Of a stretch of DNA of 64,000 bases, positions 43,219-52,011 are shown piece after piece. The position numbers and the translations under genes were made by a program. Location: assembly GCA_902363835.1 (NCBI GenBank), contig CABJBM010000027.1, positions 1 to 64,000 of the forward strand, read 5' to 3'. The notes under the pieces are model-generated. The model was not told the origin of the DNA. It was given only the letters and a program-made list of their open reading frames with translations, and did no database searches. Source of the DNA: Lachnospiraceae bacterium. Lineage in GTDB: Bacteria; Bacillota; Clostridia; Lachnospirales; Lachnospiraceae. The first letter of the stretch is position 1. The number at the start of each line of letters is the position of its first letter.

Positions 43219-43250
43219 AGACATGACCTCCTAAATCATAATTTCTTATT

Positions 43251-43703
43251 TCATTTTTCATCGTCCAGACTTTTAAGAAGCTTGCTGCTGATTTCTATAA
43301 ATCTGGCGGTTTCTTCTTCTGTCAATACATCCTTGTACTTACCTTGAAGCTGATTCCATGCGGCTATAATTTCGCCCTGCATTGCCAGGCCTTCCGGTGT
43401 GGTACAAAGATATACGTTCTTTCCTTCTGATTGTTTTGCAATAAGCTCTTTTCGTTCAAGCCGCTCAAGCAGGCGGGTTATGGTTGACGGTGTCAAATGC
43501 AGCATTTCACCAATTTCCTTCTGCCGTATGCCGCCCCTGAGATTTAAAATAAATAAGAGAATTGCATGGCTGGGTGACAGCCCTGTTCTGCTGAAGGCCT
43601 CATCCGCAATTCTTCCCAATTCCCGGGCCAGTTTTGTTGAAGCAAAAAACAGGCAGCCATTAAGCTTACATTCTTCATCCTTTGATTCGTAATTGCAATC
43701 CAA
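43251..43703 (-). CDS. MarR-family transcriptional regulator
   Basis: A 151-aa winged-helix repressor with recognition region IRQKEIGEMLHLTPSTITRLLERLERKELI and wing SEGKNVYLCTTPEG. Cysteines near the N-terminus (LDCNYESKDEECKLNGC, three or four in 17 residues) could sense oxidants, quinones or metals. The start is taken as TTG 43703, eight bases after GGAGG; no ATG in frame has a ribosome site. It opens the operon with two nitroreductases and the ABM protein and probably represses it through the palindrome in its own promoter. Confidence 0.87.
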   Translation of the reverse strand: MDCNYESKDEECKLNGCLFFASTKLARELGRIADEAFSRTGLSPSHAILLFILNLRGGIRQKEIGEMLHLTPSTITRLLERLERKELIAKQSEGKNVYLCTTPEGLAMQGEIIAAWNQLQGKYKDVLTEEETARFIEISSKLLKSLDDEK

Positions 43704-43715
43704 AACATTACCTCC

Positions 43716-43760
43716 TTTGTTTGTACATACAAATATATCATTTTTTTGTGTTGCCGTCAA
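43716..43760 (-). promoter_or_regulatory. MarR operon promoter with overlapping operator palindrome
   Basis: On the minus strand -35 TTGACG (43760-43755) and -10 TATATT (43737-43732) are 17 bp apart. An 18-bp near-perfect palindrome TTTGTTTGTACATACAAA (43716-43733) covers the -10 end and the start point and ends next to the ribosome site. A bound repressor here would block transcription. Confidence 0.75.
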
Positions 43761-43814
43761 GTGAGTTTTGGGAGACTATTTTCTGCCTTTCGTACTACAT
43801 GGCAAAATATAATA

Positions 43815-44609
43815 TCATTCTTCCATTTTATTTATAACATCCTCTATATCATAAGTCTTGGCAGGTAAAATCATTGAATATCCTCCCATTATTTCTTTAA
43901 TTATTCTTAATTCCAGGTCCATACGTATTTTAAAATGCGCAATCATATCTGATATATCCACAAACTCAAACTTCTTTCCATAAGGCGAGTCATTTAAATA
44001 TCTCATCATAAGAGGATACCACATCTCCACACCATTTTCATCGGAACGCTCTTCTTTAATCTTCAAAACATTACCTTCTATATCATCAGAGCATACATAG
44101 AGCAATATAAAGTTTTTTTGCTTAATAACTTCAAATATTTCTCTATAAAAACTAATGACTTCTTCCTCCGGCTTACAATAGAACAATAATAATTCCTCTA
44201 TTATGTTTTGAAATAAAGAACATTCAAACAAATTTCCTGTTCCATGAAAGCTTTTTAACCGACTAAGAATTAAGTCTTTAAAGTCATCAAATGATCGCCT
44301 TCCATTATATATCTCATACTGCTCCATATAATGGTAAAACGCTCTTCTATCAGCCATGATTCGTGTATATTCTACTATAAAATGATTTTCTTCTTTTACT
44401 GCATGTTTTTCGATCTCCGACACTAAATCAGGAAATTCCACAAGAGTCCGCTGATATTCTTCCTCTGTCATATAACTGCACCATGCCAGTTCAACTGGAG
44501 AAATATCCCCCTCAAAATACATATGATATCCATCAAGTTTTTCATATAGTGATCTCATTAATGTTGTTTTGCCAGATCCCTGTATTCCTTCTATAAATAT
44601 ATTTTTCAT
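43815..44609 (-). CDS. P-loop kinase-like protein (deoxynucleoside/thymidylate kinase-like)
   Basis: A 264-aa protein starting MKNIFIEGIQGSGKTTLMRSLYEKL with a clear Walker A (GIQGSGKTT). Later acidic and aromatic-rich stretches and a conserved-looking FHGTGNLFECSLFQNIIEELLLFY segment resemble lid and substrate regions of nucleoside or small-molecule kinases, but I recognise no specific family. ATG 44609 has GGAGG 7 bp upstream. It is more AT-rich than its neighbours, suggesting separate acquisition. Single gene. Function unknown. Confidence 0.75.
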   Translation of the reverse strand: MKNIFIEGIQGSGKTTLMRSLYEKLDGYHMYFEGDISPVELAWCSYMTEEEYQRTLVEFPDLVSEIEKHAVKEENHFIVEYTRIMADRRAFYHYMEQYEIYNGRRSFDDFKDLILSRLKSFHGTGNLFECSLFQNIIEELLLFYCKPEEEVISFYREIFEVIKQKNFILLYVCSDDIEGNVLKIKEERSDENGVEMWYPLMMRYLNDSPYGKKFEFVDISDMIAHFKIRMDLELRIIKEIMGGYSMILPAKTYDIEDVINKMEE

Positions 44610-44892
44610 CTGATCCTCCAATTCCTGATGACTTCCTGCTTTATTTCTCATCTCAGCAATTCGCTATTTCTCTGTTAAGTATGGCAGACTCAGCCTTATT
44701 ATTGACATATATACAGCACTATCATATAATTTAGGGAGCAGAAAATAGAAATGTTGATTCTTATCAGATGCATATTGTATGCAATCAGAAGTAAATATTA
44801 ATACGATGTTGATTTCGTCAAACAGCAATTATGAGCCATGATCATAAAAGAATTTGGCGAATTTCATATACTCAGAAAGGTGGTCAGATCAC

Positions 44893-45462
44893 ATGTGCGG
44901 CAGATACTATATTGAAATTGATGACGCTGAGCTGCGTTCCATTTTTGATGAAATTATTGCTGAAGCAGAGATAAAAGCAGCAGTAAAAACCGGCGAGATA
45001 TACCCAACAGACCTTGCCCCTGTTTTATCGCCTTCCGGAAACATAACAGCAATGCGCTGGGGATTTCCCATGTATAGCGGCAAGGGCCATGTTATTAACG
45101 CCCGAAGCGAAACGGCAGCGGAAAAAAACATGTTTCGACGCCCTCTCTTTGAAGGGCGATGTCTGGTACCGGCCAGTTGGTATTTTGAATGGGAAAAGCG
45201 CGGCTCCCAAAAGGTAAAACATGCACTGATGACTCCGGATAACAGTCCGTTGTGGATGGCCGGATTATCAAGAACAGATCCGCAAACCGGAGATTCCCTT
45301 TTTGTTATTCTGACACGCCCGGCCTGGTCTGGTATTTCATTTATTCATGATCGAATGCCTGTAATACTTCCCCAAAAGATTCATGACGAATGGCTTTACG
45401 GCCGTGATCCAATAGGTGTAATGAATCGGGCGGTGAATGAAGTTCGCTATAAGGCGGTGTAA
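44893..45462 (+). CDS. SOS response-associated peptidase (SRAP, YedK/HMCES family)
   Basis: A 189-aa protein beginning MCGRYY. After removal of the start Met, the catalytic Cys forms a stable thiazolidine crosslink with abasic sites in single-stranded DNA, protecting replication forks. Other SRAP motifs are the Asn/Arg in VINARSETAAEKNMFR, GRCLVPASWYFEW with the conserved Glu, and HDRMPVIL with the active His. ATG 44893 is preceded by AAAGGTGG and gives the required Cys2. Convergent with the next gene. Confidence 0.93.
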   Translation: MCGRYYIEIDDAELRSIFDEIIAEAEIKAAVKTGEIYPTDLAPVLSPSGNITAMRWGFPMYSGKGHVINARSETAAEKNMFRRPLFEGRCLVPASWYFEWEKRGSQKVKHALMTPDNSPLWMAGLSRTDPQTGDSLFVILTRPAWSGISFIHDRMPVILPQKIHDEWLYGRDPIGVMNRAVNEVRYKAV

Positions 45463-45465
45463 GAG

Positions 45466-45490
45466 ACCGGGCAGGTATTACTTGCCCGGT
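45466..45490. terminator. Terminator-like hairpin between convergent genes
   Basis: ACCGGGCA (45466-45473) pairs with TGCCCGGT (45483-45490), directly after the SRAP stop codon. T-rich sequence after it is weak (TAATCTCTG). Confidence 0.6.
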
Positions 45491-45512
45491 TAATCTCTGT
45501 AAGATGCACTTT

Positions 45513-46157
45513 TTATGCAAATATACTGTTAATCCTATCTCTGTCATAATCTAATATCCAATCACCAAATTGTTCAAAAACAGGATAAAGGGTGTCTTTC
45601 CTTGCAGCTACTAAGTCCGCTCCCCTATCATCGTAAAGATGAAACAAAACAGAGTTCTTTGTATCCGCAAAATAAACACTGGAAGCAAAACCGGAATAAC
45701 CACCAATATCCGCTTTTATAATCTCCCGCAGCAATATTTCCGAGCGAAAACTCGCTTTTCTCAAATCCCAATACAATTGCAATTGAGTAATAACATCCTC
45801 CTCACACTGCAAAAACATTGATACCTGTTCATGTGGCTGCGGCAAGCCGGCTGCATTACAGATATCGAAAATCAGCTCTTGCGCTGATACTTCTTCGTCA
45901 GGATACCCGTCAATCCGCAGTATATGGGGACTGCATGGCAGATTTGTGTAAATGGTCTCAGCTCTCTTCAAAGCCGCCAAAACATAATCCGGAGCATATG
46001 TATATTCATTGGAAGAATTCTCCTTCATGTACACGTCTTCTTCTCCACCGATTTTAAATCGAATACCTATAGGTGCATTATAAAAAACAGGATGTTTCAA
46101 GCTCTCCATACCTATTGAATAAAGTGTACTATAAAAATGTTCAAACAGTCTTTCCAT
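45513..46157 (-). CDS. DUF3885 domain-containing protein
   Basis: A 214-aa cytosolic protein of unknown function. The C-terminal part (LYWDLRKASFRSEILLREIIKADIGGYSGFASSVYFADTKNSVLFHLYDDRGADLVA) is the DUF3885 pattern as I remember it, ending in LYPVFEQFGDWILDYDRDRI. No catalytic residues are known. RBS GGAG about 7 bp upstream. Members are often encoded near toxin-immunity-like or unknown genes; no toxin is apparent here. Confidence 0.72.
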   Translation of the reverse strand: MERLFEHFYSTLYSIGMESLKHPVFYNAPIGIRFKIGGEEDVYMKENSSNEYTYAPDYVLAALKRAETIYTNLPCSPHILRIDGYPDEEVSAQELIFDICNAAGLPQPHEQVSMFLQCEEDVITQLQLYWDLRKASFRSEILLREIIKADIGGYSGFASSVYFADTKNSVLFHLYDDRGADLVAARKDTLYPVFEQFGDWILDYDRDRINSIFA

Positions 46158-46264
46158 ACCTCATCTCCGCGAAATATAAAATATAAGCAACTCTGATTTC
46201 CTGACTTCAAAGAGAAAATTGATTGTATGTATCATAATATTCCTTTTCTATTCATTACCGGCTA

Positions 46265-46873
46265 CTACTCCGGTCTGCGCTCAGCAAGATAAATCCCTTG
46301 TTCCTTAAGCTCATCAATCATTTCATAAATATCAATTCTGCTTTTCTTAACACACTTTCTTTGTCCAGGATTATCTTGAGTAAAATTATTCCATACGGTC
46401 TTCATACTTTCTGCCATCTCAAAGCCTGCTTTATGGAGTATCCCCTGGTATTTATCCGGTGTATCCGTAAAGATGGTAAATATTTTATAAGCCCCCACAT
46501 AAACCTCATCGGTTCCATCATGGGAACCAAGACCAAAGCATATCTCTCCATCGTGAACCAGCAGTTCCTGATACCGGCTATAAATAGACTCAAACCGTTT
46601 ATAATCAAGGCCGTCTATATAAAAGATATCTTTATGATATGGATCCTGGTCAGAGGATCGCAGTTGCTCCTCTTCTCTTTGATTCGTTCCATGTTCAAAC
46701 AGCAGAAAGGAGGGTTGTCTTACTTGAGAACATAACTGCCGGAACAATTCATCAATATGCTCGGCACTTACATTGATTTGAATGCACCAATGGGTATTGG
46801 CAAACTGTTTCGTATATTCCTCCTGTATCCCTTGCAGGTTTTGAACATAATTTCCTTCTACGATCTGAAACAT
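46265..46873 (-). CDS. Hypothetical protein
   Basis: A 202-aa soluble protein that I cannot assign to a family. It has mixed alpha/beta character, a ...HWCIQINVSAEHIDELFRQL opening region, a central DYKRFESIYSRYQELLVHDGEICFGLGSHDGTDEVYVGAYKIFTIFT, and a Lys/Arg/Glu-rich end. The GAGG ribosome site and the good codon structure support a real gene. It follows the unrelated toroid-like gene on the same strand. Confidence 0.65.
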   Translation of the reverse strand: MFQIVEGNYVQNLQGIQEEYTKQFANTHWCIQINVSAEHIDELFRQLCSQVRQPSFLLFEHGTNQREEEQLRSSDQDPYHKDIFYIDGLDYKRFESIYSRYQELLVHDGEICFGLGSHDGTDEVYVGAYKIFTIFTDTPDKYQGILHKAGFEMAESMKTVWNNFTQDNPGQRKCVKKSRIDIYEMIDELKEQGIYLAERRPE

Positions 46874-47009
46874 CTCACACCTCTTCTTAACAATTTCAGG
46901 CTCATTTTCCGCTCTGTTTCAACGAGTCTCCACCATTCCAGCTTGTTCTTCAATCCAGCCTGCAAGGGCATGAAGCCGCTTATATTCTTGCAGTATTATT
47001 CTGCCTTTT

Positions 47010-47885
47010 CTATCTTTCTGCCGGCAAATTGGAATGAAATATATAACCAACCCATTCTGACGCCTTCCTTTTCGTATCAAACGCCTTGTATCCTTTGTGG
47101 TTGTAAATATAATCGATTTCCCAATTATCTTTGTCAAAAGCCTTGTGGTTAATCAATTCTTTCAACGGTTTAGTCCGGGAGTCACCCCAAAGGTTTGTTT
47201 TTCCTGCAATATACACTAAATCAGTAAGAGAAAGCATATATGCCTGGGGAAACACAATGTCCGTAATGTGCGCGCTGATAGGCGTGTGATTTGACAATCG
47301 CTGGTACATATTGTGCCGCAGCATATATTCAGTGCCCTTTTTAATTAAGGCTTCTACCGTCTCATGGGAATGATTTGTAAATTCGGCATATGTAATCAAC
47401 GCCCGCACTGTTTTCCCAATGCCAATATAACAAGGAGCTGCCTTCATACAGCCACCATGCTTACAAATCCCATCATACTTCCATGAAGTTGATTGGTTAC
47501 GCTCAAACACTTGATACTGTTTAATCCAGGAGAGTGCATTTTGTACCTCTTGTGAAGCTGCCTTTCCCAATCGTGTATATGCTTCCAACAGCATTGCATT
47601 ATAACATGGGACAATATAATTTACACTGCCGGTATAAGAAAATCCCTCTGGCAAGGCCAAGCGATTGGAAATAAAAGCTATGATGTTTTCCGTATATGGC
47701 AACCGTTCAGCATATGGGATTTCAGACAAGCACATTAGGCGAAAAAGATTGAAAAAAGCATTTTCTTCATAATCACTGGTAAGCTTTTGAACTACTTTTG
47801 ATTGATCCAGCAAAGATTCAATATCGTTCTCCTCAACTAACTTGTTGGCATCAAATTTTGCTCTTAATTGGAGAGCCGAATCCAT
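47010..47885 (-). CDS. Hypothetical protein with alpha/alpha-toroid (terpenoid cyclase/prenyltransferase-like) pattern
   Basis: A 291-aa cytosolic protein made of repeated helical pairs (NAFFNLFRLMCLSEIPYAERLPYTENIIAFISN; YIVPCYNAMLLEAYTRLGKAASQEVQNALSWIKQYQ; IGIGKTVRALITYAEF). It contains a C-rich GICKHGGCMKAAPCY segment that could bind a metal. The arrangement resembles alpha/alpha6 toroid proteins, but no catalytic motif of a named enzyme is clear. RBS GAGG. It is 15 bp downstream of the NTF2-like gene and probably in one operon. Confidence 0.6.
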   Translation of the reverse strand: MDSALQLRAKFDANKLVEENDIESLLDQSKVVQKLTSDYEENAFFNLFRLMCLSEIPYAERLPYTENIIAFISNRLALPEGFSYTGSVNYIVPCYNAMLLEAYTRLGKAASQEVQNALSWIKQYQVFERNQSTSWKYDGICKHGGCMKAAPCYIGIGKTVRALITYAEFTNHSHETVEALIKKGTEYMLRHNMYQRLSNHTPISAHITDIVFPQAYMLSLTDLVYIAGKTNLWGDSRTKPLKELINHKAFDKDNWEIDYIYNHKGYKAFDTKRKASEWVGYIFHSNLPAER

Positions 47886-47900
47886 ATCTGTACCTCACTT

Positions 47901-48299
47901 TCATGATTCCCCGGCATTGTTCATAATGTCAAAAGGTATTTTACTATCACAAACCACTTGCCATAATTGAATTTTACCATTCTCAACAACAACTTTCCAT
48001 GCGGCTGGAAGTTTCCAATAATTCTTGTTGTCCGATGTTTTTATTCCCTGAAAAGTAGCACTTGCGTATCCTATGATAACTACTGTTTTATCTTTTACTA
48101 ATATATCCGTTGCTTCTATAAGGTAATCTGGAAACCATTCAAAATAACCGATCCACCCATTCTTCATAGCATCTTTTCCGTGAACCTTTGAAGCATAAGT
48201 ATCTATAAACATATAATCATCAGCCATAAGCGCATATATTTTCTCAATGTTATGTTCATTGATGGCCTTAACATAATCTAAAACCGTATCTTTAACCAT
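47901..48299 (-). CDS. SnoaL/NTF2-like small protein
   Basis: A 132-aa protein with the NTF2/SnoaL cone fold pattern: DTVLDYVKAINEHNIEKIYALMADDYMFID, a GKDAMKNGWIGYFEWFPDY helix and beta strands to the end (VVIIGYASATFQG, WKVVVENGKIQLWQVVCD). ATG 48299 has GGAAGGGG just upstream and overlaps the stop of the previous gene by 8 bp. Function unknown; related proteins are isomerases, cyclases or binding domains. Confidence 0.75.
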   Translation of the reverse strand: MVKDTVLDYVKAINEHNIEKIYALMADDYMFIDTYASKVHGKDAMKNGWIGYFEWFPDYLIEATDILVKDKTVVIIGYASATFQGIKTSDNKNYWKLPAAWKVVVENGKIQLWQVVCDSKIPFDIMNNAGES

Positions 48300-48618
48300 T
48301 TTTCCCCTTCCACATGCAGGATGCCATATCAACGCGGCCATCCGGGAGGAATGGTACTCCTTCGGTTTCCAACATGGCTTTTCGGATTTCTGGAGAACCG
48401 CCGCCTGCAATGGAACCATCGGCCATTACCACCCGCTGCCACGGCAAATATTCCGGGCAGAAACGCATTGCCCGCCCAACCTCCCGTGCAGCACGGGGCC
48501 TTCCAAGCATATATGCTATTTGTCCGTATGAAACCACCTTACCGCGGGGAATTCGCTCTACAACATCATATACCTGAGTAAAAAATTGATTCATAACCTC
48601 ATCTTCTCTTTCCGCCAT
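48292..48618 (-). CDS. Alkyltransferase-like (ATL) DNA repair protein
   Basis: A 108-aa protein with the C-terminal DNA-binding fold of O6-alkylguanine-DNA alkyltransferases: YDVVERIPRGKVVSYGQIAYMLGRPRAAREVGRAMRF, then LPWQRVVMADGSIAGGG. The alkyl-acceptor cysteine of the PCHRV motif is replaced by tryptophan (PWQRV), which defines alkyltransferase-like proteins. These bind alkylated bases and hand them to nucleotide excision repair but do not remove the lesion. Start at ATG 48618 after GAGAAG. It overlaps the NTF2-like gene, an operon of unclear logic. Confidence 0.9.
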   Translation of the reverse strand: MAEREDEVMNQFFTQVYDVVERIPRGKVVSYGQIAYMLGRPRAAREVGRAMRFCPEYLPWQRVVMADGSIAGGGSPEIRKAMLETEGVPFLPDGRVDMASCMWKGKNG

Positions 48619-49199
48619 TGTAATTACTTCTCATTATACACTATTATTAATAAAGTTTACAACTTAAATGAAATCAACCCGATTAGACAAGATGATGCTG
48701 TAAAGCGGCCGCCTTTGACGCTTGCGTTCTCTTTGCCATAAAACTTATCATTACCCTAAGACTTTATTCAGACAATCCTGAAAGATCTTACATAACTATC
48801 TACATTTCGTGACGAATAGGAATGGCACTCCCCTGTGAAAAGTCAATCATAAATCCCTCACCTGACTGTAACAAAATAAAGGCAGCATAAACGGGAGTTA
48901 CTTTTATCAGGCGCATGATGGAATTGTCCGTATAACGTGCGAATTGTTGCGGAAGTTTTGCTTCTATATGATGAACTATTTCGCTATTTGATTTATAATT
49001 ATTATCATTAGCATTCCGCTTATTGACCGCTTATCAGGCTCCGAATTTGAACTAGGGTGGGTAATAAACAGATTTTTGTCGAAAGAAAAAAAGCCAGCAC
49101 TTTGCTTATGGCAAAATACTGACTTCTTTCGATTTATAACAAGAACATTTAGTTATAATAAATACCTTTTAAGTATTATTAAGACAGCCCTGATTCCAT
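48619..49199. other. Long intergenic region
   Basis: About 580 bp with the gapN terminator at 49084-49123. The rest has no convincing coding frame and no recognised RNA gene; stop codons are dense in all frames. Confidence 0.45.
49084..49123 (-). terminator. Terminator of the gapN gene
   Basis: In minus-strand RNA GTCAGTATTTTGCC (49123-49110) pairs with GCAAAGTGCTGGC (49105-49093) using G-U wobbles that would be mismatches on the plus strand, followed by TTTTTTTC. It is 77 bp after the gapN stop. Confidence 0.8.
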
Positions 49200-50654
49200 T
49201 TATTCTGTCAAATTAATGGTGATTGCCTTTGGCCTTGTCATGGCTTCTATGGAGTACTTTACACCCTGTGTACCCATACCAGAGGCTTTTACTCCCAAAA
49301 ATGGAAAATGGTCCGGGCCTCTTTCTGTTTTGTTATTAATCTGTACGGTTCCTACTTCTAATTTTTCGGCAATGTGAAAGGCTTTGTTGATATCCTTGGT
49401 AAATACGGAAGACTGTAAGCCATATTCTGAGCGGTTAGCTATCTCTATCCCTTCCTCCATATCTTTTACCCGGATAATAGGAAGAATTGGTGAAAATGGC
49501 TCTTTCCATGCAATCTCCATATCCACTGTTACTTTATCCAGCAAGGTTGGATAGATTAAATTACCCTCTCTCTTATTTCCAACAATAAGCTCTGCACCTT
49601 TATCTATGGCATCATGAATTAAAAAGTCGGCAAAATCAGCAGCTTTCTGATCGATCAATGGAGTGACTACTACATTATCTCTTGGATCTCCCACAGATAA
49701 TTTTTCGATTCTCTTTCTCAGCATATCTACTAACTGGTCCGCTACTTTATCTGTGGTAATAATACGCTTCACCGCCGTACAACGCTGTCCGGAATAGGAA
49801 AACGCACCTTCTACAATGTTGTTTGCCGCATATTCTAAATCAGCATCTTCCAGTACAAGTGCTGCATCCTTGCCGCCCAGTTCCAGTAATAAGGGGGTCA
49901 TACAGGATATCTGGGATAAATGCCTGCCTATCTCCGTGCTGCCCGTAAAATTAATAAAGTCAATGCTTTCATGTGTTACAATATAGTCGCCAATCTCACT
50001 GCCTTTACCGGTAACGGTCTGCAGCACTCCTTTCGGCAATCCGGCATCCTGTAACGCGTTTACAAGGTGAAGGGCGCTGATAGCTCCCTGTGTTGCGGGT
50101 TTTAATATTACCGTATTACCTCCGATCAGCGCCGGTGCTATCTTAGAAGCCGATAAATTAATCGGGTAATTAAAGGGTGATATGGCTAATACCGTGCCAA
50201 GAGGGATTCTTTTTACGTAGGATATCTTATTTCGGGAACCACCTGGGAAATTCTCCCCGCTCACTGCTCTTCCTTCCAGGCTTTTTCCTGCATCTGCAGT
50301 AAACCGGAGAAAATCTGCGGTTCTCTTTACTTCTGATAGGGAAGATTTTTTATCTTTTGCAATCTCCATCATCAGGATATCCGATATTTCTTCTGCCCTT
50401 TCCTCTAAAAGCTCTGCTGCTTTGTACAATATCTGTGCCTTTTCATAGATTGGAACACTGGCCCACAATGAGAGACTTTCCTTAGAATGCCGGATAATCT
50501 CATTGACCTCTTCTTTGCTGATTGCCTGTATCTCACCAACAAGAGAACCATCAACAGGGGATGTTATGGTAATAACATTACCCGATGCTGATTCCACCCA
50601 CTGTCCATTGATTAAATTTCCATAAACAAGTTTTTTATTGTATAATCGAGACAT
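49200..50654 (-). CDS. gapN: NADP-dependent non-phosphorylating glyceraldehyde-3-phosphate dehydrogenase
   Basis: Oxidises glyceraldehyde 3-phosphate directly to 3-phosphoglycerate with NADP+, giving NADPH at the expense of an ATP in glycolysis. A 484-aa aldehyde dehydrogenase. Visible are the NADP region LGTVLAISPFNYPINLSASKIAPALIGGNTVILKP, FTGSTEIG, the catalytic Glu in LELGGKDAALVLEDADL and the catalytic Cys in GAFSYSGQRCTAVKRI. The match to streptococcal/clostridial GapN is close. ATG 50654 has AAAGGAG 7 bp upstream; the frame runs further without a ribosome site. Confidence 0.93.
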   Translation of the reverse strand: MSRLYNKKLVYGNLINGQWVESASGNVITITSPVDGSLVGEIQAISKEEVNEIIRHSKESLSLWASVPIYEKAQILYKAAELLEERAEEISDILMMEIAKDKKSSLSEVKRTADFLRFTADAGKSLEGRAVSGENFPGGSRNKISYVKRIPLGTVLAISPFNYPINLSASKIAPALIGGNTVILKPATQGAISALHLVNALQDAGLPKGVLQTVTGKGSEIGDYIVTHESIDFINFTGSTEIGRHLSQISCMTPLLLELGGKDAALVLEDADLEYAANNIVEGAFSYSGQRCTAVKRIITTDKVADQLVDMLRKRIEKLSVGDPRDNVVVTPLIDQKAADFADFLIHDAIDKGAELIVGNKREGNLIYPTLLDKVTVDMEIAWKEPFSPILPIIRVKDMEEGIEIANRSEYGLQSSVFTKDINKAFHIAEKLEVGTVQINNKTERGPDHFPFLGVKASGMGTQGVKYSIEAMTRPKAITINLTE

Positions 50655-51012
50655 AGTATTTTCTCCTTTCAATGCCTGCATGATTTTCATCTGTTTATAA
50701 TATATCATAGATATAATAATCAAATACCAACTTCATTGCAATATAATTTTCCAGATGGGGTGTAATCATTAAAAAGCTTTGAGGAGTACAGATGCTGTTT
50801 TTTTGCAATAAATCTTTCTTAGAATGAGAAGTTATGGTTGGTTCGCCATGAACAGCGCCGTGGTTCTTGTACAGGTTTCACTGATTTTTCAAAATGAACC
50901 TGGTGTTGGTACTGGTGTTGTCAATATCTACCAAACAATATCGGCATGGGGTATTAATGAGAAAAAACACGTTTCTTTGATGATACATCCCTGAATACTC
51001 CCTCTCTGTTGC
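50655..51012. other. Intergenic region upstream of gapN
   Basis: About 360 bp with the gapN promoter at its left end. I see no gene, and no clear terminator for the NmrA-type gene that ends at 51013. Confidence 0.4.
50713..50741 (-). promoter_or_regulatory. Probable gapN promoter
   Basis: On the minus strand TTGCAA (50741-50736) and TATTAT (50718-50713) are spaced by 17 bp, about 60 bp before the start codon, in AT-rich sequence. Confidence 0.4.
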
Positions 51013-51879
51013 TTAATGAGCCAGACACACAGTTCGCTCTAAAAACGTTTGGAAATCCATAAAAAGACGGACCGGGTCAGGAGTATCACCATTTGTTTTC
51101 CCATCAATTACAGCCTTTGTCATGAGCATAAAATTCTTTATCCCGTCCGCTGAAAAACCCACTTGCTCTAACGCGTGTTCCCATTTATCAGGCGGAATCT
51201 GCTGTAATGCAACATTCTTATTAAGTACTTTCCCAAATATCCTTGCTATATCCAGGGAACTATAATCACAAGGGCCGCAGATTTCGTATATTCGTTCTTG
51301 GGACGTTTCCTGAACCATTACATCAGCTAAAAACTCTGCAACATCACTTGGAGAAATCATTGATACTTTCATTTCTGATGGAAAAAAGGTTGGTAAGGTA
51401 GCCTGTGTCCTTATTAATTCCATATATCCGATCCAATTGCTATAGTAATATGCAGGTCTGACAAAAACCTGTTCAATATCAATTCCATCAAATGCGTGTT
51501 CCAGTAAGTAAGATGCAACCAGATTTCCTGTACCCGATTCATGCTGAGCTCCCATAGAAGACAGGCCAACGATTTTACTGATGCCAGATGCCTTTACAGC
51601 CTCCCGATAATTGTCAAGCACCAGACGGGCTTCATCCAGTTGATTTTCAGCGGTTGGATTTTCAGGGGTTAATAAAAAAGCGGTTTTGCCATTATGAAAA
51701 GCCTTTGTTAATGCTTCTTTATCCAGATAATCCGCCACAAAAACCTCAATTCCCATCTTTTTTAATTCATGGGCCTTAGTCTCGTCCCTGACAACAGCCC
51801 GTACTGGCTGGCCTTTCTTGAAAAGGCTTTTTGCCAGCATAAATCCTATCTGCCCTGTAGCTCCTAAAACAATATTCAT
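51013..51879 (-). CDS. NmrA-like / QOR2-type NAD(P)H-binding atypical SDR protein
   Basis: A 288-aa Rossmann-fold protein of the atypical short-chain dehydrogenase group. N-terminal VLGATGQIGFMLAKSLFKKGQPVRAVVRD is the NADPH motif (GATGxxG); KIVGLSSMGAQHESG holds the family strand. Such proteins are quinone reductases or redox sensors. It is divergently transcribed from the WYL regulator at 52012 with 132 bp between, implying joint control. RBS AGGAGG. Confidence 0.87.
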   Translation of the reverse strand: MNIVLGATGQIGFMLAKSLFKKGQPVRAVVRDETKAHELKKMGIEVFVADYLDKEALTKAFHNGKTAFLLTPENPTAENQLDEARLVLDNYREAVKASGISKIVGLSSMGAQHESGTGNLVASYLLEHAFDGIDIEQVFVRPAYYYSNWIGYMELIRTQATLPTFFPSEMKVSMISPSDVAEFLADVMVQETSQERIYEICGPCDYSSLDIARIFGKVLNKNVALQQIPPDKWEHALEQVGFSADGIKNFMLMTKAVIDGKTNGDTPDPVRLFMDFQTFLERTVCLAH

Positions 51880-52011
51880 ATACTGCCTCCTGTCACATAT
51901 AAATAATCTGCATCATAAGATTGATTTCTTACAAATATTAATATACAATAAAAACATGCCATATATTGTCATGTTTTATTTTTGTATTATTAAAATGAAA
52001 GGAGGCTGCTG

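Noticed and set aside
46919..47137. 72-codon frame overlapping the end of the toroid-like gene
   Set aside because: Out of frame with a better-supported gene and without a ribosome site.
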